Source: Acidobacteriaceae bacterium (GTDB lineage: Bacteria > Acidobacteriota > Terriglobia > Terriglobales > Acidobacteriaceae). Taken from it: a DNA stretch of 55,795 nt. Below are positions 31,297-42,698 of the stretch, piece by piece (the first letter of the stretch is position 1; the number at the start of each line of letters is the position of its first letter). The notes beneath the pieces were generated by a model, which searched no databases, was not told the origin of the DNA, and saw only the letters and a list, made by a program, of their open reading frames with translations. Where the stretch lies: contig JASHOC010000243.1 in the NCBI GenBank assembly GCA_030041305.1, forward strand, positions 1-55,795, given 5' to 3'. The position numbers and the translations under genes are program-made.

Positions 31297-31869
31297 TTAG
31301 TGGACGCGGACGATAAAGCAGTTGGGATTGGTCATCTGGTTCCAGCCGGCGGCCAGTTCCCCGTTGCTGGGACGCTTGGGGTTGTCCTCCAAGCTGCCGC
31401 GGTAGCGGCCGGTCCGGGCATTGCCTCCTTGAATCAACTGGTCGTCGGGAACGTGCTTGTAGCCGAGTTGGAGGGCCCCGGCGATCCACTCCACCCTGAT
31501 GGTGGCCGAGAGGGGATTGACGCTGCCGACGGGCGGGGTGAGGCCGGCGAACAACCTGTAGATGCGTGTTGTTGCAGGAGCGCCCAGGGCGTCGAAAATA
31601 TGCCGGGTCTCGTCGTCGACAGTGGGCCGAAGATTTCCGTTGACGAAGACGTGGAGAGATCCGGCGGGGTGGAGGGCGCCTTCGCCGCCCTGGACCATGG
31701 CGACGAATGCGTCGGCCCCGATGCGATTGACGGTTGCGTCATTGGGGGGGATGTGGACAGCGTAGAGACGGTTGGGCGCGGCGAAGACCGCGCCCAGGCA
31801 GCCGGCGATGCCGGTGATGCCGGCATGAGCTTGGTCAGATCCGTATTCGAACATCTGAGCGTAGTACAT
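31297..31869 (-). CDS. Hypothetical protein with possible CNF/CheD-like deamidase fold
   Basis: 190 aa, not recognised by homology. A strong RBS (AGGAGG, 7 nt spacing) fixes the start at 31869. No signal peptide. Residues 20-42 read GIAGCLGAVFAAPNRLYAVHIP, placing Cys24 and His39 15 residues apart, each in a short hydrophobic strand. That Cys-strand-turn-strand-His arrangement is like the catalytic pair of cytotoxic-necrotizing-factor deamidases (Cys866/His881 in CNF1, also 15 apart) and roughly like CheD. The remainder alternates beta strands and Gly-rich loops. The link is inference from spacing and local pattern only. A simple cytosolic protein of unknown role remains possible. Confidence 0.6.
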   Translation of the reverse strand: MYYAQMFEYGSDQAHAGITGIAGCLGAVFAAPNRLYAVHIPPNDATVNRIGADAFVAMVQGGEGALHPAGSLHVFVNGNLRPTVDDETRHIFDALGAPATTRIYRLFAGLTPPVGSVNPLSATIRVEWIAGALQLGYKHVPDDQLIQGGNARTGRYRGSLEDNPKRPSNGELAAGWNQMTNPNCFIVRVH

Positions 31870-32171
31870 GGCATTGCCTCCTTTCGCGTTCTCGGCCTGC
31901 TGGACTGGGCGTGGACGATGCGCGCATACCCCTCCCGGACACGCGCCCGGCGAGGTTGAGGCGGACCTTCGACAACCCGACCCGTTGTTAAGCGCCTCAG
32001 TGTACCACGATGGGCGCGAACGCGGGACAATTCAAAACACGCAACTTGCCTGAAACAGCCGTGGTGGGCGTACAGGGGGTGAAAGAGGAACCACATCTGG
32101 CGAGGGGAGACGCGCCCTTCGAACCGGGTCCACCCCTGCCCTCGGGACTGCCCGCGGTTACACTGAAAAGA
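31870..32171. other. Divergent intergenic region, 302 bp
   Basis: Between the hypothetical gene (minus) and leuS (plus). A TACACT box 8 nt before the leuS ATG and the absence of a Shine-Dalgarno hint at a leaderless or very short leuS leader. No gene or clear T-box seen. Confidence 0.5.
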
Positions 32172-34729
<2,558 letters not shown>

Positions 34730-34733
<4 letters not shown>

Positions 34734-35698
34734 TCGCTGAATCTCTGGCGCCCGTCCCTCGCCACGCGCCGGTGCGCGGAACCCAACTCCTCGTCGAGCA
34801 CATGGGCTCGATCATGAAGCGCCCCTCGCTCAGTCTGCTTGAAATCGGCTGGCGCTGGCTCCTCGGCATCCCTCTCCTTTGCGTTGGCTGGCATGAGTGG
34901 CAGCGCATCCTCGCCGTCTATCCGCTTTCCGCTTCAGGCTATGGCGCCATCAACTCCACCAACCCCTGGATGGCTGTGGTCCAGCTTGCCGATGTGTGGA
35001 CTTATTACCAGCCGCATGTCGTCGCGGTTCTGCGCTGGTTCCTGCCCGTCTCCGCTCTCACCTGGGCCGTGGTTTCCGGCATAGGCCGCAACTTGGTGCT
35101 CATGCACATGGAACGCGATCGCTCACCGCGCATTGCCTTCCGGCCGGTAGCCATGATTGCTTTGCAGGCCGCCTGGCTGGCGTTGCTCGCCTTCACCTTC
35201 TGGCTATGGTGGCTCTCCTTGGCGTGGACGGCCGCAGCGCACATCTCCACGCAGGGCGAGCCCGACCTGCTCGGCTTCTCCATCTGGGCCATCCTTCTTT
35301 CTCTTGGCTTCTTTACCGCCTGGGCGCTTATCAGTTGGGCTTTATCCATCGCGCCGCTCCTCGTCTTGCTTGAGCGCCGTCCCGCACTCTCCGCCCTCCG
35401 CGAAACCCTTCAACTCGGCAAACCGTTCACCAGCAAGCTGGCGGAAATCAACTTCACCATGGGTGTGGTCAAAATGGCCATCATTGTCCTCGCCATGGTC
35501 TTTTCCGCGGTTCCCGTGCCCTTTTCTGACGAATTAGGAAGCGGCGCCGTCCGCATGGCGATCGCGGCGTCGACCATCTTTTATTGCGTGGCCAGCGATT
35601 ATTTTCAGGTGGTCCGCCTCAAGGCCTTCATCGAGTTCTGGTCCATCTTCAGAGGCCCGAAAGTCAACCAGCAACGGTCACTGCGGCAACCTGCTTGA
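34730..35698 (+). CDS. Polytopic membrane protein downstream of leuS
   Basis: 322 aa from the overlapping GTG, or 294 aa from ATG 34814 (MKRPSLSLLEIGWRWLLG). Six predicted membrane helices: the WRWLLGIPLLCVGW segment, WFLPVSALTWAVVSG, MIALQAAWLALLAFTFWLW, SIWAILLSLGFFTAWALISW, a VKMAIIVLAMVFSAVP segment and a late MAIAASTIFYCVAS segment. No family motif recognised, so the function is unknown. The 4-bp GTGA overlap with leuS implies coupled translation, but no functional link is known. Confidence 0.6.
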
Positions 35699-35724
35699 TC
35701 GCCGGATTCGAGGGGCGCCGCTTC

Positions 35725-37014
35725 TCACTTCTCAGACCACACAGAAAACTGCATCCGCGAAGCCACCGGCCGGCCGTTTTTGTAAGCCGGAATAAATTTC
35801 CATCCCGCCGACGCGTCGAGCAGCGCTTGATCGACTGGCGTTCCGGCTGGACCGGCCGGCTTAGCCGACCGCACCTTACCAGCCTCATCGATCACCAGTT
35901 CGAGCAGCGTCTGAGCCCCTGAAGCGGCTTGCGGAGTCTGATCCGTCTCGGGACGCGAGAGCAGAATTGCCGAAGGCGGTTTCTCGAAGGCAGAATCCAG
36001 GTTTTCGGCCGTCGCCGAACTCATAGAAAAAGGGCCCGCCCTTCTCGAACCGCCACCCAGCAGCGCGATGTTGGCGCCCTGTCCGTAAACCTGCTCATGC
36101 CCCGCCCACCGCGGCCTTTTCCCGTCGGTGACGCCGTCGACCTCGCGGCGAATGCCGCGCGCTTGCGCAGCGGCGATCGCGGCGCGAATCCGCGCGTAAT
36201 CCGCCGTTGGCCAAAGCCCGGCCAGAGTCCTCCATGCCTCTTCTTCGCGCCCGCTATACAAATAACCCCACACGATTTCCAGAACCTTGATTTTCGTCTC
36301 CACCAGTTGATGGGCTTCGGCAATCGGACGCGTAGAAACATCCGGCAGCTTTCCATCGCTGTTTTTGAATGCGCTCAGTTGTCCCGGCTCGAGTTGCGCC
36401 CGCAAAGCCGCAATCTGCCCGTCGTAGGCGCTCTGAAACTCGGCCCCCACATCGATCAGCCGCTTGTTTTCAAACCGCAGCACCACCGTCGGAGGGTGAT
36501 CGAAATCGCCCAGCGGGATGCCTTCCAAACCGTCCACCGCGGAGGCGTCATCAGTCCAGATTTCCACCCGGCCGTCCAAATCCGTGTCAGCCGCCGCGTA
36601 CCAGTCACCGCCCGTAATTTCGCGCAGCCGCGCCGGCGGTTTGGCGAGCGAGTAAATCTCGTACTTCATCTCCGCATCGTGGTCCGTCGCCCTCACCTGC
36701 AGGGCAAGCGTCGGCGCGCCAAGCCCCAATTCAACGCCCATGGCATCCACATCCACCGCCCACGCTGCGGGCTCAACCACCAGATCGCGCCCATTCCAGG
36801 AGAGCGTCGCTTGGCACGCGCGTTCCGCGAACCCCTCGGCTCGTCTCGCTCCCACCCAGACCGTTACCTTCGTCGCCGTCGTCGCTCGAAAGCTTCCTGC
36901 TCCACCCTCGCACACCACCGGCCGCGACTGGCCGGCGGCCGTTATGCTCGCCAGACAGAAAACCGCCGCCAAACTCCATCGATCCCTGAGTTGGACGCTC
37001 CGCGGAACCGACAT
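35725..37014 (-). CDS. Secreted protein with C-terminal TonB domain
   Basis: 429 aa. Signal peptide (WSLAAVFCLASITAAGQ). The middle ~300 residues are not recognised; they include a calcium-loop-like DTDLDGRVEIW stretch (about 145-155) and a helical region around 200-290. The last ~80 residues are a TonB-C fold (LLELVIDEAGKVRSAKPAG, WKFIPAYKNGRPVASRMQF). Unlike true TonB it has no membrane anchor or Pro-rich spacer, a class common in Acidobacteria with unknown role. It follows the MCE gene by 45 bp on the same strand and is probably in its operon. Confidence 0.68.
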   Translation of the reverse strand: MSVPRSVQLRDRWSLAAVFCLASITAAGQSRPVVCEGGAGSFRATTATKVTVWVGARRAEGFAERACQATLSWNGRDLVVEPAAWAVDVDAMGVELGLGAPTLALQVRATDHDAEMKYEIYSLAKPPARLREITGGDWYAAADTDLDGRVEIWTDDASAVDGLEGIPLGDFDHPPTVVLRFENKRLIDVGAEFQSAYDGQIAALRAQLEPGQLSAFKNSDGKLPDVSTRPIAEAHQLVETKIKVLEIVWGYLYSGREEEAWRTLAGLWPTADYARIRAAIAAAQARGIRREVDGVTDGKRPRWAGHEQVYGQGANIALLGGGSRRAGPFSMSSATAENLDSAFEKPPSAILLSRPETDQTPQAASGAQTLLELVIDEAGKVRSAKPAGPAGTPVDQALLDASAGWKFIPAYKNGRPVASRMQFSVWSEK

Positions 37015-37059
37015 CGCCGCCCTCCTGCGCCCGGCAAGCGCATTCGGTTCGGCGCTTGC

Positions 37060-38136
37060 TCAGAATATCTTTAAGTGAATGACGAGATATTTCTTCGGGT
37101 CTGACCGAATCGCCTGGAGAAGTTGTTGCGCTTGTACGAGCGTCTGGTTGGTGTTGTCGTATAGCGTGCGGTTCTTCGCCAGCTGTCCCAGCGTGCCCTG
37201 CCCCTCGTTCACGCTCTGCAAAAGGTCGTTCAAATGCGTAACCGTATCATCGAGCTTCTTTGCGAACGCCGGATCTCTGACGAATTTTCCCAGCGCCCCT
37301 TGGCCGGAGTTGATTTCGGCCAGCAATTGATTCGCTTTGGCGGCGGTGGCATTCAGATTATTGTAAAGTTGATCGTCACGCAACAGCTTGCCGATGCTGC
37401 CATGGCCCTCATCCAGTTGCGTCGTGATGTCATCCAGCTTGGTCACCGTCTCGTTCGCCCGCGTGTACAGGGTGTCGTCGGTCATCAGCTTGCCCACCGT
37501 CCCCTTCCCTGAGCGGAGATTGTTAGTCACCGCCTCCAGGTTGTTCGTCATCGAGACGATCTTCTTGGCCAATTGAGGATTGTTGATGAGCTGTCCGACG
37601 ATCCCGCGATTCGAATTCAGCGTGGCCACCAGCGTGTTCATCCGTTCCAACAGATTTTGCAGATCTTTGATCGAAACCTGGCTCGAGCCAATCAGCTCCT
37701 GAACGGTGGGCGAAATGCCGGACGAGAGCACGGCGTTGTTCGCCGGTTCGGGGCCGGTCGCGCGGGTTGAATCGATATCCACGTAGCTGTTGCCGAGAAC
37801 CCCGGCCTGGGCGATCGTAGCCGTCGAATCGGTGTGCAGATCGGGCAGGGAATTCGAGCCCACCTCCATGATCACTTCCACCGGGGTGGGATTATGGCTG
37901 GGATTCACGCGAATCCGTTTCACGTTTCCGATCGTCACGCCCTCGAGCGTGACTGGCGCCCCGGCCTCGACCCCGGCGGCGTTCGCAAAGAATGCCCGCA
38001 GATCGATCTTACCCGCGAATAGCCCGCCCGCAGAACGGGACATCAGAAAAATCAGCCCGATCAGGACGGCCACCGCGATCAACGCCAGCGCACCCACTCT
38101 CAGTTCCGACCACTGAATCTCTTTCCGGCTTGGCAC
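37060..38136 (-). CDS. MCE/MlaD-family lipid-transport substrate-binding protein
   Basis: 358 aa. An N-terminal membrane anchor (LALIAVAVLIGLIFLM) precedes an MCE domain (about 43-125; VEAGAPVTLEGVTIGNVKRI). Then come five tandem repeats of exactly 34 residues starting at 176, 210, 244, 278 and 312, each with G-x-G-x-x-G-x-L and a following helix. MCE proteins such as MlaD carry phospholipids across the periplasm with MlaE/F, which are not in this window. The repeats would build a long coiled or helical stalk. It lies 60 bp after acpS and 45 bp before the TonB-C gene. Confidence 0.85.
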   Translation of the reverse strand: MPSRKEIQWSELRVGALALIAVAVLIGLIFLMSRSAGGLFAGKIDLRAFFANAAGVEAGAPVTLEGVTIGNVKRIRVNPSHNPTPVEVIMEVGSNSLPDLHTDSTATIAQAGVLGNSYVDIDSTRATGPEPANNAVLSSGISPTVQELIGSSQVSIKDLQNLLERMNTLVATLNSNRGIVGQLINNPQLAKKIVSMTNNLEAVTNNLRSGKGTVGKLMTDDTLYTRANETVTKLDDITTQLDEGHGSIGKLLRDDQLYNNLNATAAKANQLLAEINSGQGALGKFVRDPAFAKKLDDTVTHLNDLLQSVNEGQGTLGQLAKNRTLYDNTNQTLVQAQQLLQAIRSDPKKYLVIHLKIF

Positions 38137-38196
38137 ATCGCTCCTCTGGCTGAACTTGAGGTGGCAGACGCTTTGAGAATAGCAGAAGCGGCGCCC

Positions 38197-38580
38197 TCAA
38201 CCCCCGTCTTCCAGCACCACGCTGGCCATGGCCAGCGCCGAAGTATGTGTAATGGATACAACGGATCGGACGGCGCCCAGGCGTGTGGCCCGCTCCCTTG
38301 CCCGGCCTAGAAACTGGAGTTCCGGTTTACCCCCCGCAGCATGGACGACCTCGATCTCCAGCCAGCTCACGCCTTGGCTGATTCCCGTTCCCAGCGCCTT
38401 GGCCGCGGCCTCCTTGGCTGCAAACCGCGCGGCAAAACTTTCCGCGGCGTTGTGCTTTCGCCGGCAGTTCTCCTGCTCCGCCTGGGTGTACACGCGGTCG
38501 AGAAAGCGGCTCCCATAGCGCTCCATGGAGTGTTGGATGCGCGCGACTTCCACCAAATCAATGCCCGAACCCACGATCAT
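38197..38580 (-). CDS. acpS: Holo-[acyl-carrier-protein] synthase
   Basis: 127 aa, normal AcpS size. It transfers 4'-phosphopantetheine from CoA to acyl carrier protein, activating fatty-acid synthesis. Seen: GSGIDLVEVARI with the metal-binding Asp8, FAARFAAKEAAAKALGTG with the second metal Glu (about 58), and a C-terminal VVSITHTSALAMASVV strand. ATG 38580 has GGGAGA at 6 nt; an ATG four codons earlier is also open. It heads a probable operon with the MCE and TonB-C genes and diverges from the gene at 38721. Confidence 0.94.
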   Translation of the reverse strand: MIVGSGIDLVEVARIQHSMERYGSRFLDRVYTQAEQENCRRKHNAAESFAARFAAKEAAAKALGTGISQGVSWLEIEVVHAAGGKPELQFLGRARERATRLGAVRSVVSITHTSALAMASVVLEDGG

Positions 38581-38720
38581 CCTGTCTCCCAAGCTACATC
38601 ATCAAGCGTTTGCGCCGCTTCAGCGGTCGCATGTTTCAAAACCGTCCACGCGCCGTTCGACTCCTGCACACTCGTCAACCCGTTTCGCGCATCTCCGATA
38701 TATGCGGTGAGAGGTCTGCC

Positions 38721-39113
38721 ATGCCGGGAAAGCATGCGGGTCAAGAGCCGAGTATTCCCTGGGCGATGCAGGTGAAGGCCGTATCCATGGAGGAGCCTAA
38801 GCGCCTAATCCAGGCCCTCACTGGCGCCATTCTCGGCTGCGGAGGATGGGTGCTCAGCCGCAGCGCCAATGACTCCGGTCTGCTGACCATCCTGTTCGAG
38901 TTCGAACGTCGCGCCTGTGTCGATATCTACAGCCTGCTCATCGCCGCCGGCCTCGAGCTCAGTCAAAACGGCCACCTCCGCTTCACCGAGCTCTGCCAAT
39001 GCACCCGCAGTCAACACCAGGCTTGCGGCGCAGAGATCGCCAGCATCGAACTGGAAATTCAAACCTTTCCCGCCCAGCTCACAAGCAGTCAATCCGTCGC
39101 GGGCTGCGCTTGA
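38721..39113 (+). CDS. Hypothetical protein with Cys-rich C-terminus
   Basis: 130 aa, not recognised. An alpha/beta core (MQVKAVSMEEPKRLIQALTG, GGWVLSRSAND, LLTILFEFERRACVDIYSLLIAAGLELS) is followed by CQCTRSQHQAC, a possible metal or disulfide site. ATG 38721 has GAGAGG six bases upstream; frames open further upstream into the acpS side are unlikely. The core reads like a small ferredoxin-fold or ACT-like domain, which is inference only. Confidence 0.55.
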   Translation: MPGKHAGQEPSIPWAMQVKAVSMEEPKRLIQALTGAILGCGGWVLSRSANDSGLLTILFEFERRACVDIYSLLIAAGLELSQNGHLRFTELCQCTRSQHQACGAEIASIELEIQTFPAQLTSSQSVAGCA

Positions 39114-39329
39114 CTCGTCGCAGGCCTCACCGGGACCCCATCGAACGCAACATTGCCCTGCGCCAACGGGCTTTGCCTCGCGGCGGCATAGGAAAGCAAC
39201 TGCCGGCGTCGGCGTCAAAGATTGGGAGGAACGCAAAACCTCCGCGTCCTCAATCCCGTCCGGTCAAACCCTCTGCTGTCGCGGCGCATCGCAGGGTCAC
39301 TGTGATCCTTGCAGACAAAGCGCGGCCCC

Positions 39330-39767
39330 TCAAACCCGCCATTCGTCGGGCCGCCACTCCTTGATCCGTTCTTTGATTTGCTTGCGGTTCAGCCTCTCTT
39401 CAAGCGCCTGTTTGGCCAATTCCACCACTTCGTCGTCGGCGGCAAAACGCAGAGCGATGAGCTGCTCCTCGCTGAGCCGGTAGATCTGCGTGCGCCACTC
39501 CGCCGGCGCCAGCGCCTGCAACCGCAGCCTCTCCTCCAGCCGGATCACGCGGTCCTGCACCTTCAACGGATACATGCGCAGCTTGGTGAACGGGATGAAC
39601 GCCACGATCGAAAGCAGCACCAGCCACGCGGTAAAAAAATGTGGATGGCGCACAACGTAGAAGATGGCGACCGCCAGGTTCGCAACCAGAACCGAAAACA
39701 GAACCGCGTGAAACGACGGGTCGAACCGGACGTGATTCTTGAGATTCTGCGGGCTTGCCTTACTCAT
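39330..39767 (-). CDS. DUF6526-like two-helix membrane protein
   Basis: 145 aa. Two membrane helices (about 20-40 and 45-62; SFHAVLFSVLVANLAVAIFY and FFTAWLVLLSIVAFIPF) are followed by a charged helical tail with LEERLRLQALAPAEWRTQIYRLSEEQLIALRFA. The pattern, including an N-terminal NLKNHVRFDPSFH, matches the DUF6526 family of unknown function. The upstream gene's stop overlaps this start by 8 bp, so the two are co-transcribed. Confidence 0.7.
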   Translation of the reverse strand: MSKASPQNLKNHVRFDPSFHAVLFSVLVANLAVAIFYVVRHPHFFTAWLVLLSIVAFIPFTKLRMYPLKVQDRVIRLEERLRLQALAPAEWRTQIYRLSEEQLIALRFAADDEVVELAKQALEERLNRKQIKERIKEWRPDEWRV

Positions 39768-40836
39768 GTGCTGCCTTGATTTCTCTCAGGCCGGAATTTG
39801 CTCCCTCGTCGGCCTGCGTCTCCGCCGGTCCGCCGTCGGAAGCTGCGCCGGGGGCCTGTGTTCCGGCGTTGGCGAGATTTTCCTTGGCAGCCCCCGATTC
39901 TGTCAATACGAATAGGTCGCTCGCTTCCACCACCTGCGGATCCTTGGGAATCAAATGATAGCGCCCGCGCACCAGGTAATCCACAAAAATCCCGCCGAAA
40001 AGATAAGGATTGAGGAGCGTGATGGGCAAGGCGTAGGCGGTGGTGGAAAACGATTCGGCGATGTCCTTGTTCGAGTGGCTGCTCATGCGATAGCCGGGAA
40101 CCTGCGGAATCTGAAAGACCGTCAGTTCGAGTTCGGGGTGCTTCCGCGCATAGCGTGTCAGCTTGTAAGTAATCTGTTTAGGCGTCGTCACTCCGGCGTC
40201 GGGAAAAATGCTGCGATGAAAGCTGTGGGGAAAATAATTGTCCAACACCACGCGGGCAAAATCCGCGCAATTCCTGTAAAGCATATGGAAGTGCGATCGA
40301 TTCGGACGGGAATTTAATTCCGCAATGAGCGCGTCATCCTGCTCCGGGGTGGTCTCGAACCGGAAGGCGTAGATCCGCCGCTCATACGCGGCGCCAATCA
40401 GTTGCCTCCAGCCGTCCCTTACATAACTGCCCCCTGAGATATCTAGCCCCAGCCCGTCAAAATGGGTCTCGCGATAGTGATTGCGCAATTGGGTTACGAG
40501 TTCGTGGTTCACGCGATCGGGAACCTGCGAAGCGTCTTCGACCGAATAAAGGTAGGGAATCAGCGGAAGGTCGACCCAGTCGTAGCCGTCCACTCCTTCA
40601 TAGCGCGAGATCACTGAGCCCAGTTCCCCCGGCTTGCAACGCCGTAGTTTGACGGGCGTTTCGGGGCAAACCCGCGCGAGATAGATGGCGTTGTGGCCCG
40701 TGGGATTGATGGTGCCGTACAATCCGTAGGGCTGCTCCAGCAATAAGGCCGCCTGCGCGCTGCAGGCCGCCTGGCCCAAAATCGCGAACCCCACGAGAGC
40801 AAATGCTGCAGTCCATGCCTTGCGCATCGAAAGCAT
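39760..40836 (-). CDS. Exported hypothetical, possible permuted papain-fold protein
   Basis: 358 aa. Signal peptide with a near-lipobox (AFALVGFAILGQAACSAQA). Function not recognised. Two blocks suggest a permuted papain-like (NlpC/P60 or DUF4105-type) hydrolase: a GHNAIYLARVC strand (about 50) supplying His, and MLYRNCADFARVVLDNYFP (about 190) supplying Cys at a helix start, in the permuted H-before-C order. Later segments include two possible membrane-associated stretches (ALPITLLNPYLFGGIFV). ATG 40836 has GGAGAG at 6 nt. Co-transcribed with the DUF6526 gene. Confidence 0.6.
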   Translation of the reverse strand: MLSMRKAWTAAFALVGFAILGQAACSAQAALLLEQPYGLYGTINPTGHNAIYLARVCPETPVKLRRCKPGELGSVISRYEGVDGYDWVDLPLIPYLYSVEDASQVPDRVNHELVTQLRNHYRETHFDGLGLDISGGSYVRDGWRQLIGAAYERRIYAFRFETTPEQDDALIAELNSRPNRSHFHMLYRNCADFARVVLDNYFPHSFHRSIFPDAGVTTPKQITYKLTRYARKHPELELTVFQIPQVPGYRMSSHSNKDIAESFSTTAYALPITLLNPYLFGGIFVDYLVRGRYHLIPKDPQVVEASDLFVLTESGAAKENLANAGTQAPGAASDGGPAETQADEGANSGLREIKAAHE

Positions 40837-41154
40837 CGTTTCTCTCCGCACGCGAGCGTTGCCTCCTCTGACTTAGTATGCAGGAAACGCTGTAAAGGTT
40901 AGATGAATGGCGGAAATCCCTCCTGGGTGAATTCACACGAATCAAAATGAATTTCACCTGAGCGCCCAACCTCGTTATCAACACAAACCACAGAGGAATG
41001 TTGCGGTTCGCAGCCGGCGAGAAGCACAAGAGGGCAAACAATCTGCGAAAATTGCGCTCGCGTTCATTGAGATGGAGAATCGGGTCGCTTATCCGGCCAT
41101 CGCTCAACGTCTCAACGCGTCCGGCGCCCGCCTCATTGCATCGATCCCGTCGTT
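40837..41154. other. Intergenic region, 318 bp
   Basis: Between the hydrogenase large-subunit stop and the start of the gene at 40836, both on the minus strand. No gene, clear terminator or promoter was recognised. Confidence 0.6.
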
Positions 41155-42237
41155 CTACCTGTCGGTGCAGGAGTAACAGGGATCGATCGACGCCTGAATC
41201 AGCGGCGTGTCCGCCAGCCGCGCGCCGCGCACCATCCAGCGAATCGCCGGCATATTGGCGTAAGTGGGCGTGCGTACATGAACGCGGCTCGGATTGCGCG
41301 AGTTCTCTTTCCAGGAGACCGAATACATCACCTCGCCGCGCGGCGCCTCCACGCGGCTTATCGCCGTGCCGGGCGCAAAGACGAGTTTGCTGTCGCCGGC
41401 GTCGATTTCCCCGGGCGGCATCTTGATCAGCGCCTGGCGAAGAATGCGGCAGCTTTCCATGATTTCCAGGGCGCGCACGAATAGCCGCGCGCGCACGTCG
41501 CCGGCCTGCTCCGTCGGCGTCTCGAATTCCATCTCCTCATAAGCCGCATAGGGCGCGGCCCGGCGTAGATCCTGCGCCACTCCCGAAGCCCGCGCCGTGG
41601 GCCCCACCACGCCGCACGAAACTGCTTTCTCGTGGGTCAGAATTCCGATGCCCGCGCAACGCGAACGCGCTGTTGCGCTGGTGGTGAAAATAGGAATGAT
41701 GGTGCGCATCATTTCGCGCTCCAGGTCGTCCACCATCGGGACCAGCGCCCGCGGATCCGCGATGTCGCGATTCACGCCGCCAATGCGGTTCATAGCGTAG
41801 TTCACGCGATTGCCTGAGATCGCCTGCAGCACATCCATCACCTTTTCCCGCAACGCGAAGCAAGTCATGAACATGGTTTTGAAGCCCATGAGCTTGGACG
41901 CAATACCGGCCCACAGCACGTGCGAATGCAGCCGCTCCAGCTCCGCCATCACCACGCGGATATATTTGGCGCGCGGCGCCGGCTCCAGGCCCGTCAGCTG
42001 CTCCATCGCCTGGCACAGCGTGAGGGTGTGAATGTTCGAGCAAATGCCGCAAACGCGCTCCATCAACGCGATTACCTGGATGTAATTGCGCGTCTCCGCA
42101 AGCCGTTCGATGCCGCGAAAGTTGAACCCAATGTGGAGCTTCGCGTCCTGGACGGTCTCACCTTCGCAGATCATTTCCAGCTTGTAGGGTTCTTCCAGTC
42201 CGGGGTGGTAAGGCCCCATGGGAATCTTATAGCTCAT
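41155..42237 (-). CDS. Group 4 [NiFe] hydrogenase large subunit
   Basis: 360 aa, compact EchE/CooH/HycE-type catalytic subunit related to NuoD. It binds the NiFe site that interconverts H2 and protons. Both metal-binding CxxC motifs are intact: RVCGICSNIH with Cys63/Cys66 (L1) and DPCYSCTDR with Cys354/Cys357 (L2). That separates it from NuoD and from the Ehr relatives that lack them. The chain ends two residues after the last motif Cys, so it lacks the C-terminal extension that maturation proteases normally remove, as described for some group 4 enzymes such as CooH. Last gene of the six-gene operon; ATG overlaps the preceding stop (ATGA). Confidence 0.9.
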   Translation of the reverse strand: MSYKIPMGPYHPGLEEPYKLEMICEGETVQDAKLHIGFNFRGIERLAETRNYIQVIALMERVCGICSNIHTLTLCQAMEQLTGLEPAPRAKYIRVVMAELERLHSHVLWAGIASKLMGFKTMFMTCFALREKVMDVLQAISGNRVNYAMNRIGGVNRDIADPRALVPMVDDLEREMMRTIIPIFTTSATARSRCAGIGILTHEKAVSCGVVGPTARASGVAQDLRRAAPYAAYEEMEFETPTEQAGDVRARLFVRALEIMESCRILRQALIKMPPGEIDAGDSKLVFAPGTAISRVEAPRGEVMYSVSWKENSRNPSRVHVRTPTYANMPAIRWMVRGARLADTPLIQASIDPCYSCTDR

Positions 42238-42698
42238 CGCGCGACCTCCTCCCGCAGATTCACGCCCGCCTTGTCGCCTTCGCGCAGCAGGAGCGGCTCG
42301 TACTCGCGTCCCGCAAATTCAATGGCAAAGCCTTCGTGAACTTCGCGCTCAATCCAGTCCGCGGCCTCGCAAATGTCGAAGATGCTCTGGATAGAATTGC
42401 CGATAACCGGGAATCGAAACCCGAGCAGACGTCCATCGAGATCCCAGTGATATTCCATCCGAAATCCCCCATCGCCTGGCAATTGATACGCGGTGATGGT
42501 CACAAAGCGCGCGCCCACGTCCCTCATCGCGCGCGCTGCTTCGCGCACCGTCACTTGGGCGCAATCCATCCAGTAGACTCCGCCTTGTTTGGTCCATGGC
42601 TCCGCAGGTTGAGGCTTCTCCGGCGCACTGCCCGCATGGGTCTTCGCGCTCGTCTCCGGCGGCTCGATTACAGGCAAATTGGCAGCGGATAGGTTCAT
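42234..42698 (-). CDS. Group 4 hydrogenase NuoC-like subunit
   Basis: 154 aa. Equivalent to EchD and the 30-kDa NuoC subunit of complex I, which bridges the large subunit and peripheral arm. The family region is VTITAYQLPGDGGFRMEYHWDLDG, and the EREVHEGFAIEFAGREYEPLLL strand corresponds to the E-R-E-x-x-D-x-x-G-I-x-F motif of NuoC. About 40 N-terminal residues are Pro/Glu-rich and disordered-looking. Overlaps both neighbours by 4 bp. Confidence 0.82.
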   Translation of the reverse strand: MNLSAANLPVIEPPETSAKTHAGSAPEKPQPAEPWTKQGGVYWMDCAQVTVREAARAMRDVGARFVTITAYQLPGDGGFRMEYHWDLDGRLLGFRFPVIGNSIQSIFDICEAADWIEREVHEGFAIEFAGREYEPLLLREGDKAGVNLREEVAR

